Below are positions 1 through 7,642 of a DNA stretch of 64,000 nt, one piece after another. The DNA is from Myxococcales bacterium. GTDB lineage: Bacteria > Myxococcota_A > UBA9042. Where the stretch lies: positions 104,896-168,895 of the forward strand of contig SHZF01000003.1 of NCBI GenBank assembly GCA_009692425.1. Direction: 5' to 3'. Each line of letters starts with the position of its first letter. Position 1 is the first letter of the stretch. A program made the position numbers and the translations under genes. The notes beneath the pieces are model-generated. The model ran no database searches and had not been told where the DNA came from. It worked only from the letters and a program-made list of their open reading frames with translations.

Positions 1-1676
1 CAACTCACGAAGTCCATGTCGGCGGCCGCCAGCGGATGGCGGAACAGGCGCTGCGACCAGTCCTCGACCGGCAGGCTCTCGCCCAACTGCGCCTCGACGA
101 CCGCCATCGCCGCCGCGCGCGCCGGATCGAGGCCACGGCGGTCGCCCAGCGTGACGAGCCGAGGCTGGAGACCGACGTCCGCTGCCATTGCCGCCAGCCG
201 CACGGCGAGGGCTCGGTTGGCGGCCCCCTGGCGCTCCATGTCGGGCGGCGCCTGTCCGCGCGGAAAGTTGGGCACGGCCACGAGCAGGTCCGCCTCCGCG
301 TCACCCGCCGCGCGCCGCAGCGCCTTGACGAGCAGCGGCCACTGCGGCGCCACCAGCGGGTCGTCGAGCAACCGTACGGCGTCGCCGATGTTGATCAGCA
401 GACGCAGCCGTGGCAGGCGGTGCCCGTGCTCGCGGCGTTCCGCCAAGTGGTACAGGCCTTCGCGCAGTTCTTCGAGGTTGCCCTTTTCCAGCACACGCTG
501 GGCCAGGAAGCGCTGGTCCATCGGTTGCACGACCAGCACCGCGGCCTCGAGCGCGCCGGCCTCGGCCAGTTCGACAGCGGCATCGGCCAGCGCGGCGCGC
601 GGCGTCTTCTCACACAGCGCTGTCATCCATTGCACCGGGCCATGCGACGCGTGCAAGGCTCGTACCGTGTCGCGCAAGGTCGCCACATCGAATAGTTCGG
701 TCGCCCCAAACACGAGGCCGCGCCGGGCGTCGCCCTCACCGTCGAATTGCGTCGCCGCCACAGCGACTTCGGCCGCCATCTTCGCTTGCGGGTACTGTTC
801 AATGCGAAAGCCCGGGCAGACTTCCTTGCACGTGCGGCAGTCCTCGATGCGGTACCACTGCCGGGCCTTGAAAGGCTTGAACTCTCCGGCCTTCTCGTCC
901 TCGAACTCGCGAAACACGGTGATGCCGTAGAACTGCGGCTCAACGTGCTCCTTGCCGAAACGCCACAGCAGGCAGTTCGGCACATTGTACGGCTTGACGC
1001 GGGCTCCCCAGCGCGCGAGTTCGGGCACGGCAGCTTCGACTGCGGCGACAATGGCGTCGTAGGGAACGAAAAAGCGTCCCAGATCGTCCACGTTGCTGCG
1101 CTGGGCGATGAAGGGCTGCACCATGAAAAGGCGCACGCCCAGCGGCGCGAGCAGGGCCACGATGTCTTTGAGGTGGTGCGTGTTTTCGGGCAGCAGGATC
1201 TGGTTGTTCATCCGGTGCAGGCGGATGCCGAGGCGCTCGGCCGCGCTGTTCAGGTTGCGCAGGCCCGCCAACGCCTGCTCCAGCGAGCCGGGCGCGTGCG
1301 TGATGCGGTCGTGGACCTCGGGCACGTGCCCGTGGATCGAGAACGTGTAGCTGTCGAGGCCCGCCCGCAGCGCCCGCTCGGCAAAGCCGGGATACGCGAA
1401 CATGCGGCCGTTCGTGGTGACGCCGATACGCTCAAAATCGAAGGAGCGCGCGAGCTTCAGCAGATCGAGGAAATCGGGCCGAATGGTCGGCTCGCCACCG
1501 GAAAAACCAATTTGGTCATACCCTTCTTTGGCGGCCCACTCGATGCGGTGGCGAATCTGCTCGCCCGACAGGTCGAGGGCGTCGGACTGGGGCAGCACGC
1601 GGTAGTCGAGTTGCGTGCAGTAGTGACACCGGCTGTTGCAAGTGAAGCCGGTCTCGATGGTCAGCAGCTTTGCCAC
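1..1676 (-). CDS. Radical SAM protein (3' end outside window)
   Basis: A minus-strand frame stays open from about position 1736 to the window edge. It begins with a radical SAM core: VAKLLTIETGF followed by the cluster motif CNSRCHYC (CxxxCxxC) that binds the [4Fe-4S] cluster cleaving S-adenosylmethionine. Further in are the GFSGGEPT glycine motif and a conserved TTNGR strand. A second cysteine group, CRTCKEVC, lies about 220 residues further on and could hold an auxiliary cluster. The remaining part (over 200 residues) is not recognised. The chosen GTG start at 1676 lies just before the core; in-frame GTGs up to 1736 are also possible. The substrate is unknown. Its C-terminus is cut by the window edge. 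Confidence 0.85.
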   Translation of the reverse strand, partial: MAKLLTIETGFTCNSRCHYCTQLDYRVLPQSDALDLSGEQIRHRIEWAAKEGYDQIGFSGGEPTIRPDFLDLLKLARSFDFERIGVTTNGRMFAYPGFAERALRAGLDSYTFSIHGHVPEVHDRITHAPGSLEQALAGLRNLNSAAERLGIRLHRMNNQILLPENTHHLKDIVALLAPLGVRLFMVQPFIAQRSNVDDLGRFFVPYDAIVAAVEAAVPELARWGARVKPYNVPNCLLWRFGKEHVEPQFYGITVFREFEDEKAGEFKPFKARQWYRIEDCRTCKEVCPGFRIEQYPQAKMAAEVAVAATQFDGEGDARRGLVFGATELFDVATLRDTVRALHASHGPVQWMTALCEKTPRAALADAAVELAEAGALEAAVLVVQPMDQRFLAQRVLEKGNLEELREGLYHLAERREHGHRLPRLRLLINIGDAVRLLDDPLVAPQWPLLVKALRRAAGDAEADLLVAVPNFPRGQAPPDMERQGAANRALAVRLAAMAADVGLQPRLVTLGDRRGLDPARAAAMAVVEAQLGESLPVEDWSQRLFRHPLAAADMDFVS

Positions 1677-1781
1677 GCGCCCGCCCGAATCCGGCACTCG
1701 CACGAGTCCGGCACCCGCAGCGTAGCACGGTCGCACGCGAGCGCCTCATCTCCGGTGCAAAGTTGGATTCACGTCACGCGA

Positions 1782-1937
1782 TCACGAGCGCCCGCGGTAC
1801 TTGCCCAGCGTGCCTCGCTCGATGCCCGCGAGGTCTATCCAGCGGTAGATCTGGCGGCAGTTGCGGCCGAGGTCACCGGCGACCGCCTCAACATTGCCGC
1901 GCAAGTCTGTGTCACGCCCATACCTTGTTCGCTTCCC
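1782..1937 (-). pseudogene. Fis-type HTH (HTH_8) remnant after the FAD oxidase gene
   Basis: Directly after the TGA of the FAD oxidase gene, and in the same frame, the minus strand reads about 50 codons containing LRGNVEAVAGDLGRN and IYRWIDLAGIERG before a TGA at 1782-1784. This is the pattern of the C-terminal Fis-type helix-turn-helix of sigma-54 activators (GN..VA..LG..R..IYRWL...GI). No ATG or GTG is available; only a TTG could start it. It is most likely the tail of a lost NtrC-type regulator. A tiny HTH protein is the alternative. Confidence 0.5.
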
Positions 1938-3347
1938 TCACCCGCACGGACCCTTGCCCGGGTTCAACAGCCCACGCGGATCGAACGCAAGCTTGAGGGC
2001 GCGCCGCAACGCCTGGGCAGCCGCGGTGCCGGTCCACGCGCCGTACGGCTGCTTGACGAGTCCGACGCCGTGCTCCGCCGCGATGGAACCGCCGTGCTTG
2101 ACCACGAGATCGTACAGCGCCTCATCGGCCCGGCGACAGCGTGCCGCCCAATCTGCCTCGGTCACGCCGCCGGGGCGCAGCGCGTTGATGTGCAAGCTGC
2201 CGTCGCCCAGATGGCCGAACACGGCGAGCGCGACACCTTCTTGGCGCGGTGCCCACAGCGTCTCGATGTCGCGTGCCAGTGCGGCGATGGCGGGCACCGC
2301 GACGGCGATGTCGTTCTTGTGCGGCGCGCCGTCGCTGCCCAGGCTCTCCGTCACACGTTCGCGATACTGCCACAGGCGGCGGGCGTCGGCGCGGGTCAGG
2401 CCCAGCAGGGCGGGAACGGACGTCGTTCGAGCCAGCCGTTCGAGCCAACCCGTGTCGTCTCCAATCCACTCGACCAGCACCGCGTCGGAGCCCTGCACGC
2501 CGAAAGGCCGTGGCAGCCCGGTGTGCGCGTGGACACGGTCCAGGCAGAGCGACGAGACGAACTCGAAAGCCATCAGGTCGATGCCGGCCGCGCGCGCCGC
2601 TGCGAGCACGTCAAGCGCCGCCGTCGCACTCGCGACCGCAACGAGCGCCACGATGGTCGGACCCGGCAACGGCGCCAGCCGCAGCGTGGCTGCGGTGATG
2701 ACGCCGAGTGTGCCCTCCGAGCCGATGAAAAGCTGCTTGAGATCTGGACCCACGTTGTCTTTGAGGCACGCGCCGCCCAGCCGCAGCACGTCGCCGTCGG
2801 CCGTGACGACGTCGAGGCCCACGACCCATTGGCGCGCATGGCCGTACCGGATGACGCGCACGCCGCCCGCGTTCGTGGCGAGGTTGCCGCCAACGGAGCA
2901 GGAGCCTTTTGACGCCAGTTCGACCGGCCACCACAGCGCGTGAGGCGCGCAGTGCTCCTGGACGAGTTGGTTGGGCACGCCAGCGCCGACAGCCACCGTG
3001 CGCCCCAGCGGATCGACCGGGCCGAGATCGCGCAGCCGATCCAGCGAGAGCACGAGTTCGCCCGCCGCCGCCAGCGCGCCGCCGGCCAGCCCCGTACGCC
3101 CGCCGGACGGCACGATCGACACGCCATGGTGGCCGCACAGTCGCACGACTGCCACGACGCCCGCCGTGTCACGCGGCCAGCACACAGCACACGGTCGGGG
3201 CTCGGCGACGCGCGTCCAGTCGCGGCCCCACGCGCGCAGATCGTCGGGGTCGGTGGTGACGGCGTCGGCGCCCAACAGCTGGCGCAATTCGGCAACCAGG
3301 GGCAGGGGGGCCATCGTTCGGTCTGCCGCCGCGGCGTCGAGGTTCAT
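1938..3347 (-). CDS. FAD-binding oxidase, GlcD / D-lactate dehydrogenase type
   Basis: 469 residues. The N-terminal half is an FAD_binding_4 (PCMH/VAO) domain with the FAD loop PSGGRTGLAGG and the later GGNLATNAGGVRVIRYG motif. The C-terminal half is the FAD-oxidase C domain, with VFGHLGDGSLHIN and the closing AEHGVGLVKQPY motif ending in FDPRGLLNPGKG. This family oxidises 2-hydroxy acids (glycolate, D-lactate, D-2-hydroxyglutarate) and passes electrons to a quinone or partner flavoprotein. No Fe-S domain is fused here, so the exact substrate is open. The ATG overlaps the stop of the preceding lipoprotein gene (ATGA), which decides this start over an upstream one and implies translational coupling. 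Confidence 0.88.
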   Translation of the reverse strand: MNLDAAAADRTMAPLPLVAELRQLLGADAVTTDPDDLRAWGRDWTRVAEPRPCAVCWPRDTAGVVAVVRLCGHHGVSIVPSGGRTGLAGGALAAAGELVLSLDRLRDLGPVDPLGRTVAVGAGVPNQLVQEHCAPHALWWPVELASKGSCSVGGNLATNAGGVRVIRYGHARQWVVGLDVVTADGDVLRLGGACLKDNVGPDLKQLFIGSEGTLGVITAATLRLAPLPGPTIVALVAVASATAALDVLAAARAAGIDLMAFEFVSSLCLDRVHAHTGLPRPFGVQGSDAVLVEWIGDDTGWLERLARTTSVPALLGLTRADARRLWQYRERVTESLGSDGAPHKNDIAVAVPAIAALARDIETLWAPRQEGVALAVFGHLGDGSLHINALRPGGVTEADWAARCRRADEALYDLVVKHGGSIAAEHGVGLVKQPYGAWTGTAAAQALRRALKLAFDPRGLLNPGKGPCG

Positions 3348-4864
3348 GTGCCGCCGGCGCCGGGCTTCGCACACGGCAGCGTCAACGGCCCGGCCGGCCC
3401 TGGCGGCGCGAATCCGTCGGGCTTGCAGTCGCCGTCGAGGTCCACGGGCCGCTCGCGCACGTCGCTGGCGCAGTCGGCTTTGGCTGCCGCGCGCCACTTC
3501 ACTTCTCCGCATCCGCCCGCCGCCGGCGCGAGCCCGTTGGCCTTGTCCTTGTTCGAGGTCTCGTCCGCGAACAGGTCGAAGCGCGTGACCACGTGGTCGC
3601 CATCGACATCGACGAGTTCGAGCAGGCGCTGGTTGCCCGGAAACTCCTCGCTGCCCGTCCAGCCTTGGCCCGAAGCCCCGAACGTGAACTTGTAGGCGAT
3701 GCGCACCGGCGCTGCGGCGAGCGCCGGATCGAGCCAGGGCAGGTCGAGCGCCACCGTCCAGATGCCATCGCCTGCCGTCGCGTCGCCGTGCGAGCCGTCA
3801 TCGTACATCGGCACCTGGTTGGGCACCCAGCGCCCCAGCGCCGCGTTGGCGGCATCGATCTGGGCCGCGCCCAGGCAAGGGGCCGACGCGCCGCTGTCGC
3901 AGGCGGGGGCGTCCTTGTGGATACCGCCGGTCACGAACATCTTGCTGTCCGGCCTGGACTGGGCCCACAGAAACGAGTCGAACGTTTCGCAGTTGCCATT
4001 CTTGGCTGCGGCGACGACGCGCGTTTGCAGCACCACGCGGATGCGGTCGGGCACGAAACAGGCGTTGAACTGGAACGAGGCAGCCGCCTTGGCGAGCGCG
4101 CCATCGAACGCGGCGGTGTCGGTGTCGGCGGTGCCGTCGCCGGAGTAGTCGAGCGGGTGGGCGACCAGGTGTGCGACCCGCAGCAGTGCCGGGCCGGCGA
4201 GGTCATAAGGCAGCACTACGGGCCCCTTGGCTTGTGTGGCGCGGCCGGCGGCGTCGATGCGCGCGACCATGAGCGCAAAAGGCACGAGGGCGGCATCTGC
4301 CTTGGCGAGCCGCGCGTGCAGGTCGATCAACGTCTGTTCGACCGTGCTGGGTCCGATTGCCGCCAGCGCCTGGCCCGAGCTGCGGGCGCGGGCCACTACC
4401 AACAGGGCGAGCGCGGTCGTCGTCGGGCCCACGGTCGCCGCAGCGGGTGACAACGACACCAGTTCGACGGTGCGCGGCGGGTCGAACACCGAAGCCTGGG
4501 GGCGCCACTCGGGCACGACGGCCAGGGCTTGCTGCCAGCCTGCGCTGGCGTGGACGACCGCGTTGCGCAGCGACCGGGCGCCCTCGATCTCGACGGCGAA
4601 CCGACCGGACGCGGTGGCCGTGGCGTGCAATCCCGCCAGCGCCAATCCGTCAGAGCCGAGCACCAGGACCGCCGCGTGCGGCGCGGCGACGCCAACCAGC
4701 GTCAAGGGGGCCGGCAGCGGCACTTCGGCATGGCCCTTTCGAGTCAGCGCCGTGAGCAGGAGCCCGTCGACGGAGCAGCCGGTGGCGCCCCACAGCGCGA
4801 CGACCAACACGCCGCAAGCCCCGCCTCGCGCCAGGGCTCCTGCGTGTCGCGAAGTGTGTTCCAT
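3344..4864 (-). CDS. Lipoprotein with a choice-of-anchor type repeat domain
   Basis: 506 residues, unknown function. The N-terminus MEHTSRHAGALARGG, a hydrophobic run and the lipobox WGATGC predict a lipoprotein. The middle is rich in Ala/Val and carries D-x-D calcium-type motifs (DYSGDGTADTDTAA). Near residue 330 is YDDGSHGDATAGDGIWTV, a motif common in modular surface proteins of Myxococcota and relatives. The C-terminus again has acidic D-rich loops (VDVDGDHVV, VDLDGDCKPDG). It ends in an ATGA overlap with the FAD oxidase gene. An ATG 12 codons upstream exists, but the chosen one gives a normal signal peptide. Confidence 0.7.
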   Translation of the reverse strand: MEHTSRHAGALARGGACGVLVVALWGATGCSVDGLLLTALTRKGHAEVPLPAPLTLVGVAAPHAAVLVLGSDGLALAGLHATATASGRFAVEIEGARSLRNAVVHASAGWQQALAVVPEWRPQASVFDPPRTVELVSLSPAAATVGPTTTALALLVVARARSSGQALAAIGPSTVEQTLIDLHARLAKADAALVPFALMVARIDAAGRATQAKGPVVLPYDLAGPALLRVAHLVAHPLDYSGDGTADTDTAAFDGALAKAAASFQFNACFVPDRIRVVLQTRVVAAAKNGNCETFDSFLWAQSRPDSKMFVTGGIHKDAPACDSGASAPCLGAAQIDAANAALGRWVPNQVPMYDDGSHGDATAGDGIWTVALDLPWLDPALAAAPVRIAYKFTFGASGQGWTGSEEFPGNQRLLELVDVDGDHVVTRFDLFADETSNKDKANGLAPAAGGCGEVKWRAAAKADCASDVRERPVDLDGDCKPDGFAPPGPAGPLTLPCAKPGAGGT

Positions 4865-4966
4865 GTCATGACCTCGCTCGCGCCCGCGCCTGCGCCTCAC
4901 CCGCCCACGAGCCCAGCCGCACTGCCGAGAACTCTACGCCAGCACACGCGGTCGCGTCACGCGGAC

Positions 4967-4994
4967 TTGACGCCGAGGCCCCGCGGGCTAGGGT
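4967..4994 (+). promoter_or_regulatory. Candidate promoter giving a leaderless amidase mRNA
   Basis: TTGACG at 4967-4972, a 16-bp spacer and TAGGGT at 4989-4994. The GTG start codon at 5001 is only 6 bases after the -10, so transcription would begin at or next to the start codon. There is no Shine-Dalgarno sequence between them. Assigned by eye from sigma-70-like hexamers. Confidence 0.45.
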
Positions 4995-5000
4995 GCGCGC

Positions 5001-5978
5001 GTGACGATCCGATCGCCCGTCCCCATCGCTGCCTGCTCGGTCCTGCTCATCGCACTGCCCGCGACGGGCCTCGCCCTGCCACCGGTTCTGCGCCCCGCGA
5101 CCGTCGCAAGCGTCCAGGCTGCTGCGCCCTTCCTCGCGCGCGCCTTCGCCCTGACCCACGTTGCGGAGCGCAGGTTCGAAGACGGCACTGCGACCGTCGA
5201 TCGAACGGATGACCCGGCTTTCCCGGTGCCGGCGGTGCTGCACCGCGTGCGGCGACTCGTGCTCGACCCGGGCCATGGCGGCGACAACCTCGGCGCGTTG
5301 GGAGTCGCGGGCATTCGCGAGAAAGCGCTGACCTTGACGGTGTCTCGCCGCATCGCGGCCTTCGTGCGCGGGCACTCCAACCTCGACGTCGTGCTGACCC
5401 GCGAGACAGATTGTGCCGTTGCCTTGCGCGATCGACCGCGGCTGGCCAACGAACGGGCCGGCGATGCGTTGATCAGCGTGCACGCCAACGCGCACCCGGA
5501 GGGAGAGGCCCATGGAATGGAAGTGTTTTTTCTCGCGTCCGATTCCAGCGCCGAGACAGCGCGCGCGCTGATCGAGGCCGAGGAGGGTACGCTGCCCGCC
5601 GACACGGGCACGATGCCGTGGACGGTCGACGCGATCGTGAGCGACCTGTCGTTGGCTGCGGCGCACGCGCGGTCCGAAGCCTTGGCGGGAGCCATGGCGC
5701 GCAGCCTGCAGGTCGCGCGACCGGAGGCGCGATTTCGCGGGGTGCGCCAGGCACCGTTCGGCGTCTTGAAAGAAGCCCAGATGCCGGCCATCGTCTTCGA
5801 ACTCGGCTACATCACCCACGCCGACGAAGCTCAGGTGCTCATGCGCCCGACCACGCACGTCGCGTTCGCCCGGGCCGTACTCGCCGCACTCGTCGAACTC
5901 GACCGCCAATGGGAAGCAGAAGCGGCACCCGAGCGCCGCCCGGCCGGTCCGGGCACGCTTGCGTTGCCGCGCCGGTAG
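5001..5978 (+). CDS. N-acetylmuramoyl-L-alanine amidase (AmiC-type)
   Basis: 325 residues. This is a Zn-dependent amidase_3 enzyme that cuts the bond between N-acetylmuramic acid and the stem peptide in the periplasm, for daughter-cell separation or wall remodelling. A signal peptide covers residues 1-25 (IAACSVLLIALPATGLA). The catalytic domain starts at LDPGHGG (residues 88-94, metal His), continues with the Glu-bearing IREKALTL, then ISVHANA (second metal His) and ends with VFELGYITHADE (catalytic Glu). There is no N-terminal AMIN domain. The GTG at 5001 is used because the signal peptide starts there. It converges with coaB, only 6 bp apart. Confidence 0.9.
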   Translation: MTIRSPVPIAACSVLLIALPATGLALPPVLRPATVASVQAAAPFLARAFALTHVAERRFEDGTATVDRTDDPAFPVPAVLHRVRRLVLDPGHGGDNLGALGVAGIREKALTLTVSRRIAAFVRGHSNLDVVLTRETDCAVALRDRPRLANERAGDALISVHANAHPEGEAHGMEVFFLASDSSAETARALIEAEEGTLPADTGTMPWTVDAIVSDLSLAAAHARSEALAGAMARSLQVARPEARFRGVRQAPFGVLKEAQMPAIVFELGYITHADEAQVLMRPTTHVAFARAVLAALVELDRQWEAEAAPERRPAGPGTLALPRR

Positions 5979-5984
5979 TCTGCG

Positions 5985-6671
5985 TCATATTGTCTCGCTT
6001 GCGAATCCCGTCGTGTCCACGAGGCCTTCGGCCAGGCGTCGCAGGGCACCGTCACCGCTGCCGCCGTCGAGTCGGGCCAGCACCGTGCCGTCCGCCCGAA
6101 TCACGATGCCGCGCCGCCGTCCGGCCTGGTGATCGGCCATGTCGTTGCCGAACACGAGGTCCGCCCCACAGCGCTCCGCCAACCGGCGCGCCGCCGCGAT
6201 CAGCGCCTCCTCGTCCGCACCCGCCAGCAGCTTGAAGGCGACGAGTCGGCAATGTGGGGCCGCGACCTTGACCCGATCGATCGCCTTCGGGGTCGGTCGC
6301 ATCCGAATGACCAGTTCCTCCTGCTCCGACGCGATCTTGCCTGCGGTCACCACGGGTGCGTAGTCCGCGACGGCCATGGCACACACAACGAGGTCCGGCT
6401 GCAGGGAGCGGCAGCGCTCTTCGAGGCGTGCGGCGGCTTCAACGGCGGTCGCGATCGGCCACAGGTGCAGGTGCGCCGCGACCGTCGCCCCGTCTGGCAA
6501 CCTCGGCCCGGGCCCGTGGATCAGGTGGACCTCAGCTCCGCGCGCCAGCCACGCTTCAGCAAGCGCGGCAGGCAACGCGCCCGTGGCGATGTTGGAGACG
6601 AAGCGCACAGCGTCGATCGGCTCGCGCGTCGCGCCTCCCGTGAGGACGATCCGCCGCCGGGACGCACTCAC
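5985..6671 (-). CDS. Stand-alone CoaB domain (phosphopantothenoylcysteine synthetase-like)
   Basis: 228 residues matching only the C-terminal half of bifunctional CoaBC, the DFP/CoaB fold, which joins 4'-phosphopantothenate and cysteine in coenzyme A synthesis. Visible motifs are RIVLTGGATREPIDAVRFVSN (nucleotide-binding loop), GALPAALAEAWLARGAEV, AMAVADYAP and LVFGNDMADH (normally ND + substrate-contacting residues). The CoaC decarboxylase half is absent and must be elsewhere. The GTG start overlaps the uppP stop (GTGA), so the two are translationally coupled although their pathways are unrelated. A CoaB-like flavoprotein of another role cannot be excluded. Confidence 0.75.
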   Translation of the reverse strand: MSASRRRIVLTGGATREPIDAVRFVSNIATGALPAALAEAWLARGAEVHLIHGPGPRLPDGATVAAHLHLWPIATAVEAAARLEERCRSLQPDLVVCAMAVADYAPVVTAGKIASEQEELVIRMRPTPKAIDRVKVAAPHCRLVAFKLLAGADEEALIAAARRLAERCGADLVFGNDMADHQAGRRRGIVIRADGTVLARLDGGSGDGALRRLAEGLVDTTGFASETI

Positions 6672-7492
6672 GTCAACACCTGCCAGACGAGCACGGCAAC
6701 GGCGATCCGGTACACGCCGAAGGGCCACAGCCCCACCTTGCCGAGCACGCGCAAAAAGCCGGCGATCGCGGCCCACCCGACCACGAACGCGGCGCCGAGC
6801 CCTACGGCCAGCGCGGCGGGTCCGACCCCGTGCCACAACACGCGCCATTCCTTCAGTGTTTCATAGCCCGTTGCCGCGCCGAGGACGGGAATCGCCAGCA
6901 GGAATGAGAAGTCCGCGGCTGCCGCAGGGGTGAGTCCGCACAACATGCCGCCCGCCAACGTCGCCATCGAGCGCGACATGCCGGGTACCAGTGCCGCGCA
7001 CTGGGCCAGACCGATCGCTGCGGCGTCACGCAGCCGCAAGTCCTCCAGCGGTCGGTCGGTCGCCCGGCGGCGCGCCAGCCAGTCCAGGCCGATCATGGCG
7101 ACGCCGCCGACCGCAAGGGCCACGGCGACTGGCCCGGGATGGAAAAGCTGCGCCTTGATCGCCTTGCCGAACAGCTTTCCGATCAACGCAATCGGCACGA
7201 ACGCCAGCGCGAGCCCGGTGAACAGGCGCTGCGCCCTGGCCCGCGCATCCTTCTCACGCCCCATGGCGTCGGCAACCCGCCGTCGCAGCAGCGGCAGGTA
7301 GTGGACGACGCACGCCAGCCAAGCCCCTGCCTGGATCACGATGTCGAACGCGTCGGTGGCCTGCTTGGCAGGTCCCGTCTGGGCGCCGCCCAGCCAGTGC
7401 GACGCCAGCACGAGGTGGCCTGTCGACGAAACGGGAATGAATTCCGTAAGTCCTTCGAGGATTCCCAGGATTGCCGCGTGCGTCAGGTCCAT
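6668..7492 (-). CDS. uppP: Undecaprenyl-diphosphatase UppP (BacA)
   Basis: 274 residues, an integral membrane enzyme. It removes one phosphate from undecaprenyl diphosphate so the lipid carrier can be reused for peptidoglycan and O-antigen. Family motifs are present: ILGILEGLTEFIPVSSTGHL (catalytic Glu and Ser-rich loop, first helix) and LVPGMSRSMATL (PGxSRS motif with the essential Arg). The hydrophobic segments and length fit the family (about 265-275). The ATG at 7492 starts directly at MDLTHAAILGI; longer frames upstream lack sense. It is divergent from murJ, so two steps of the lipid II cycle share one intergenic region. Confidence 0.95.
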   Translation of the reverse strand: MDLTHAAILGILEGLTEFIPVSSTGHLVLASHWLGGAQTGPAKQATDAFDIVIQAGAWLACVVHYLPLLRRRVADAMGREKDARARAQRLFTGLALAFVPIALIGKLFGKAIKAQLFHPGPVAVALAVGGVAMIGLDWLARRRATDRPLEDLRLRDAAAIGLAQCAALVPGMSRSMATLAGGMLCGLTPAAAADFSFLLAIPVLGAATGYETLKEWRVLWHGVGPAALAVGLGAAFVVGWAAIAGFLRVLGKVGLWPFGVYRIAVAVLVWQVLT

Positions 7493-7511
7493 GCACGGCG
7501 CAGTGTCGCGG

Positions 7512-7565
7512 CCCACGTGATTCGATGCAACGTCGCAGCCCATGTGCTTCGATGAGACGTCGTTG
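7512..7565. repeat. Degenerate 27-bp tandem duplication upstream of uppP/murJ
   Basis: Two adjacent 27-bp units, 7512-7538 and 7539-7565, beginning CCCACGTGATTCGATG and CCCATGTGCTTCGATG, agree at about 21 of 27 positions. They lie in the 150-bp divergent region between uppP and murJ, immediately upstream of the uppP start on the minus strand. They could be a duplicated operator or an old slipped-strand duplication. Confidence 0.45.
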
Positions 7566-7629
7566 CCCGTGCACCGCACCGAGCCAGTCTTCGTGCACCG
7601 GCTTTTCTGGCCTGCTCCCCGCGCCGCCC

Positions 7630-7635
7630 TATCCT
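7630..7635 (+). promoter_or_regulatory. Candidate -10 element of murJ
   Basis: TATCCT lies 7 bp before the murJ ATG, the same spacing as the -10 before the amidase GTG at 5001. No convincing -35 or Shine-Dalgarno sequence is visible, so a leaderless transcript is possible. Weak on its own. Confidence 0.3.
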
Positions 7636-7642
7636 GCCGCCC

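Noticed and set aside
747..2912. A 721-codon open frame on the plus strand
   Set aside because: Antisense to the radical SAM and FAD oxidase genes.
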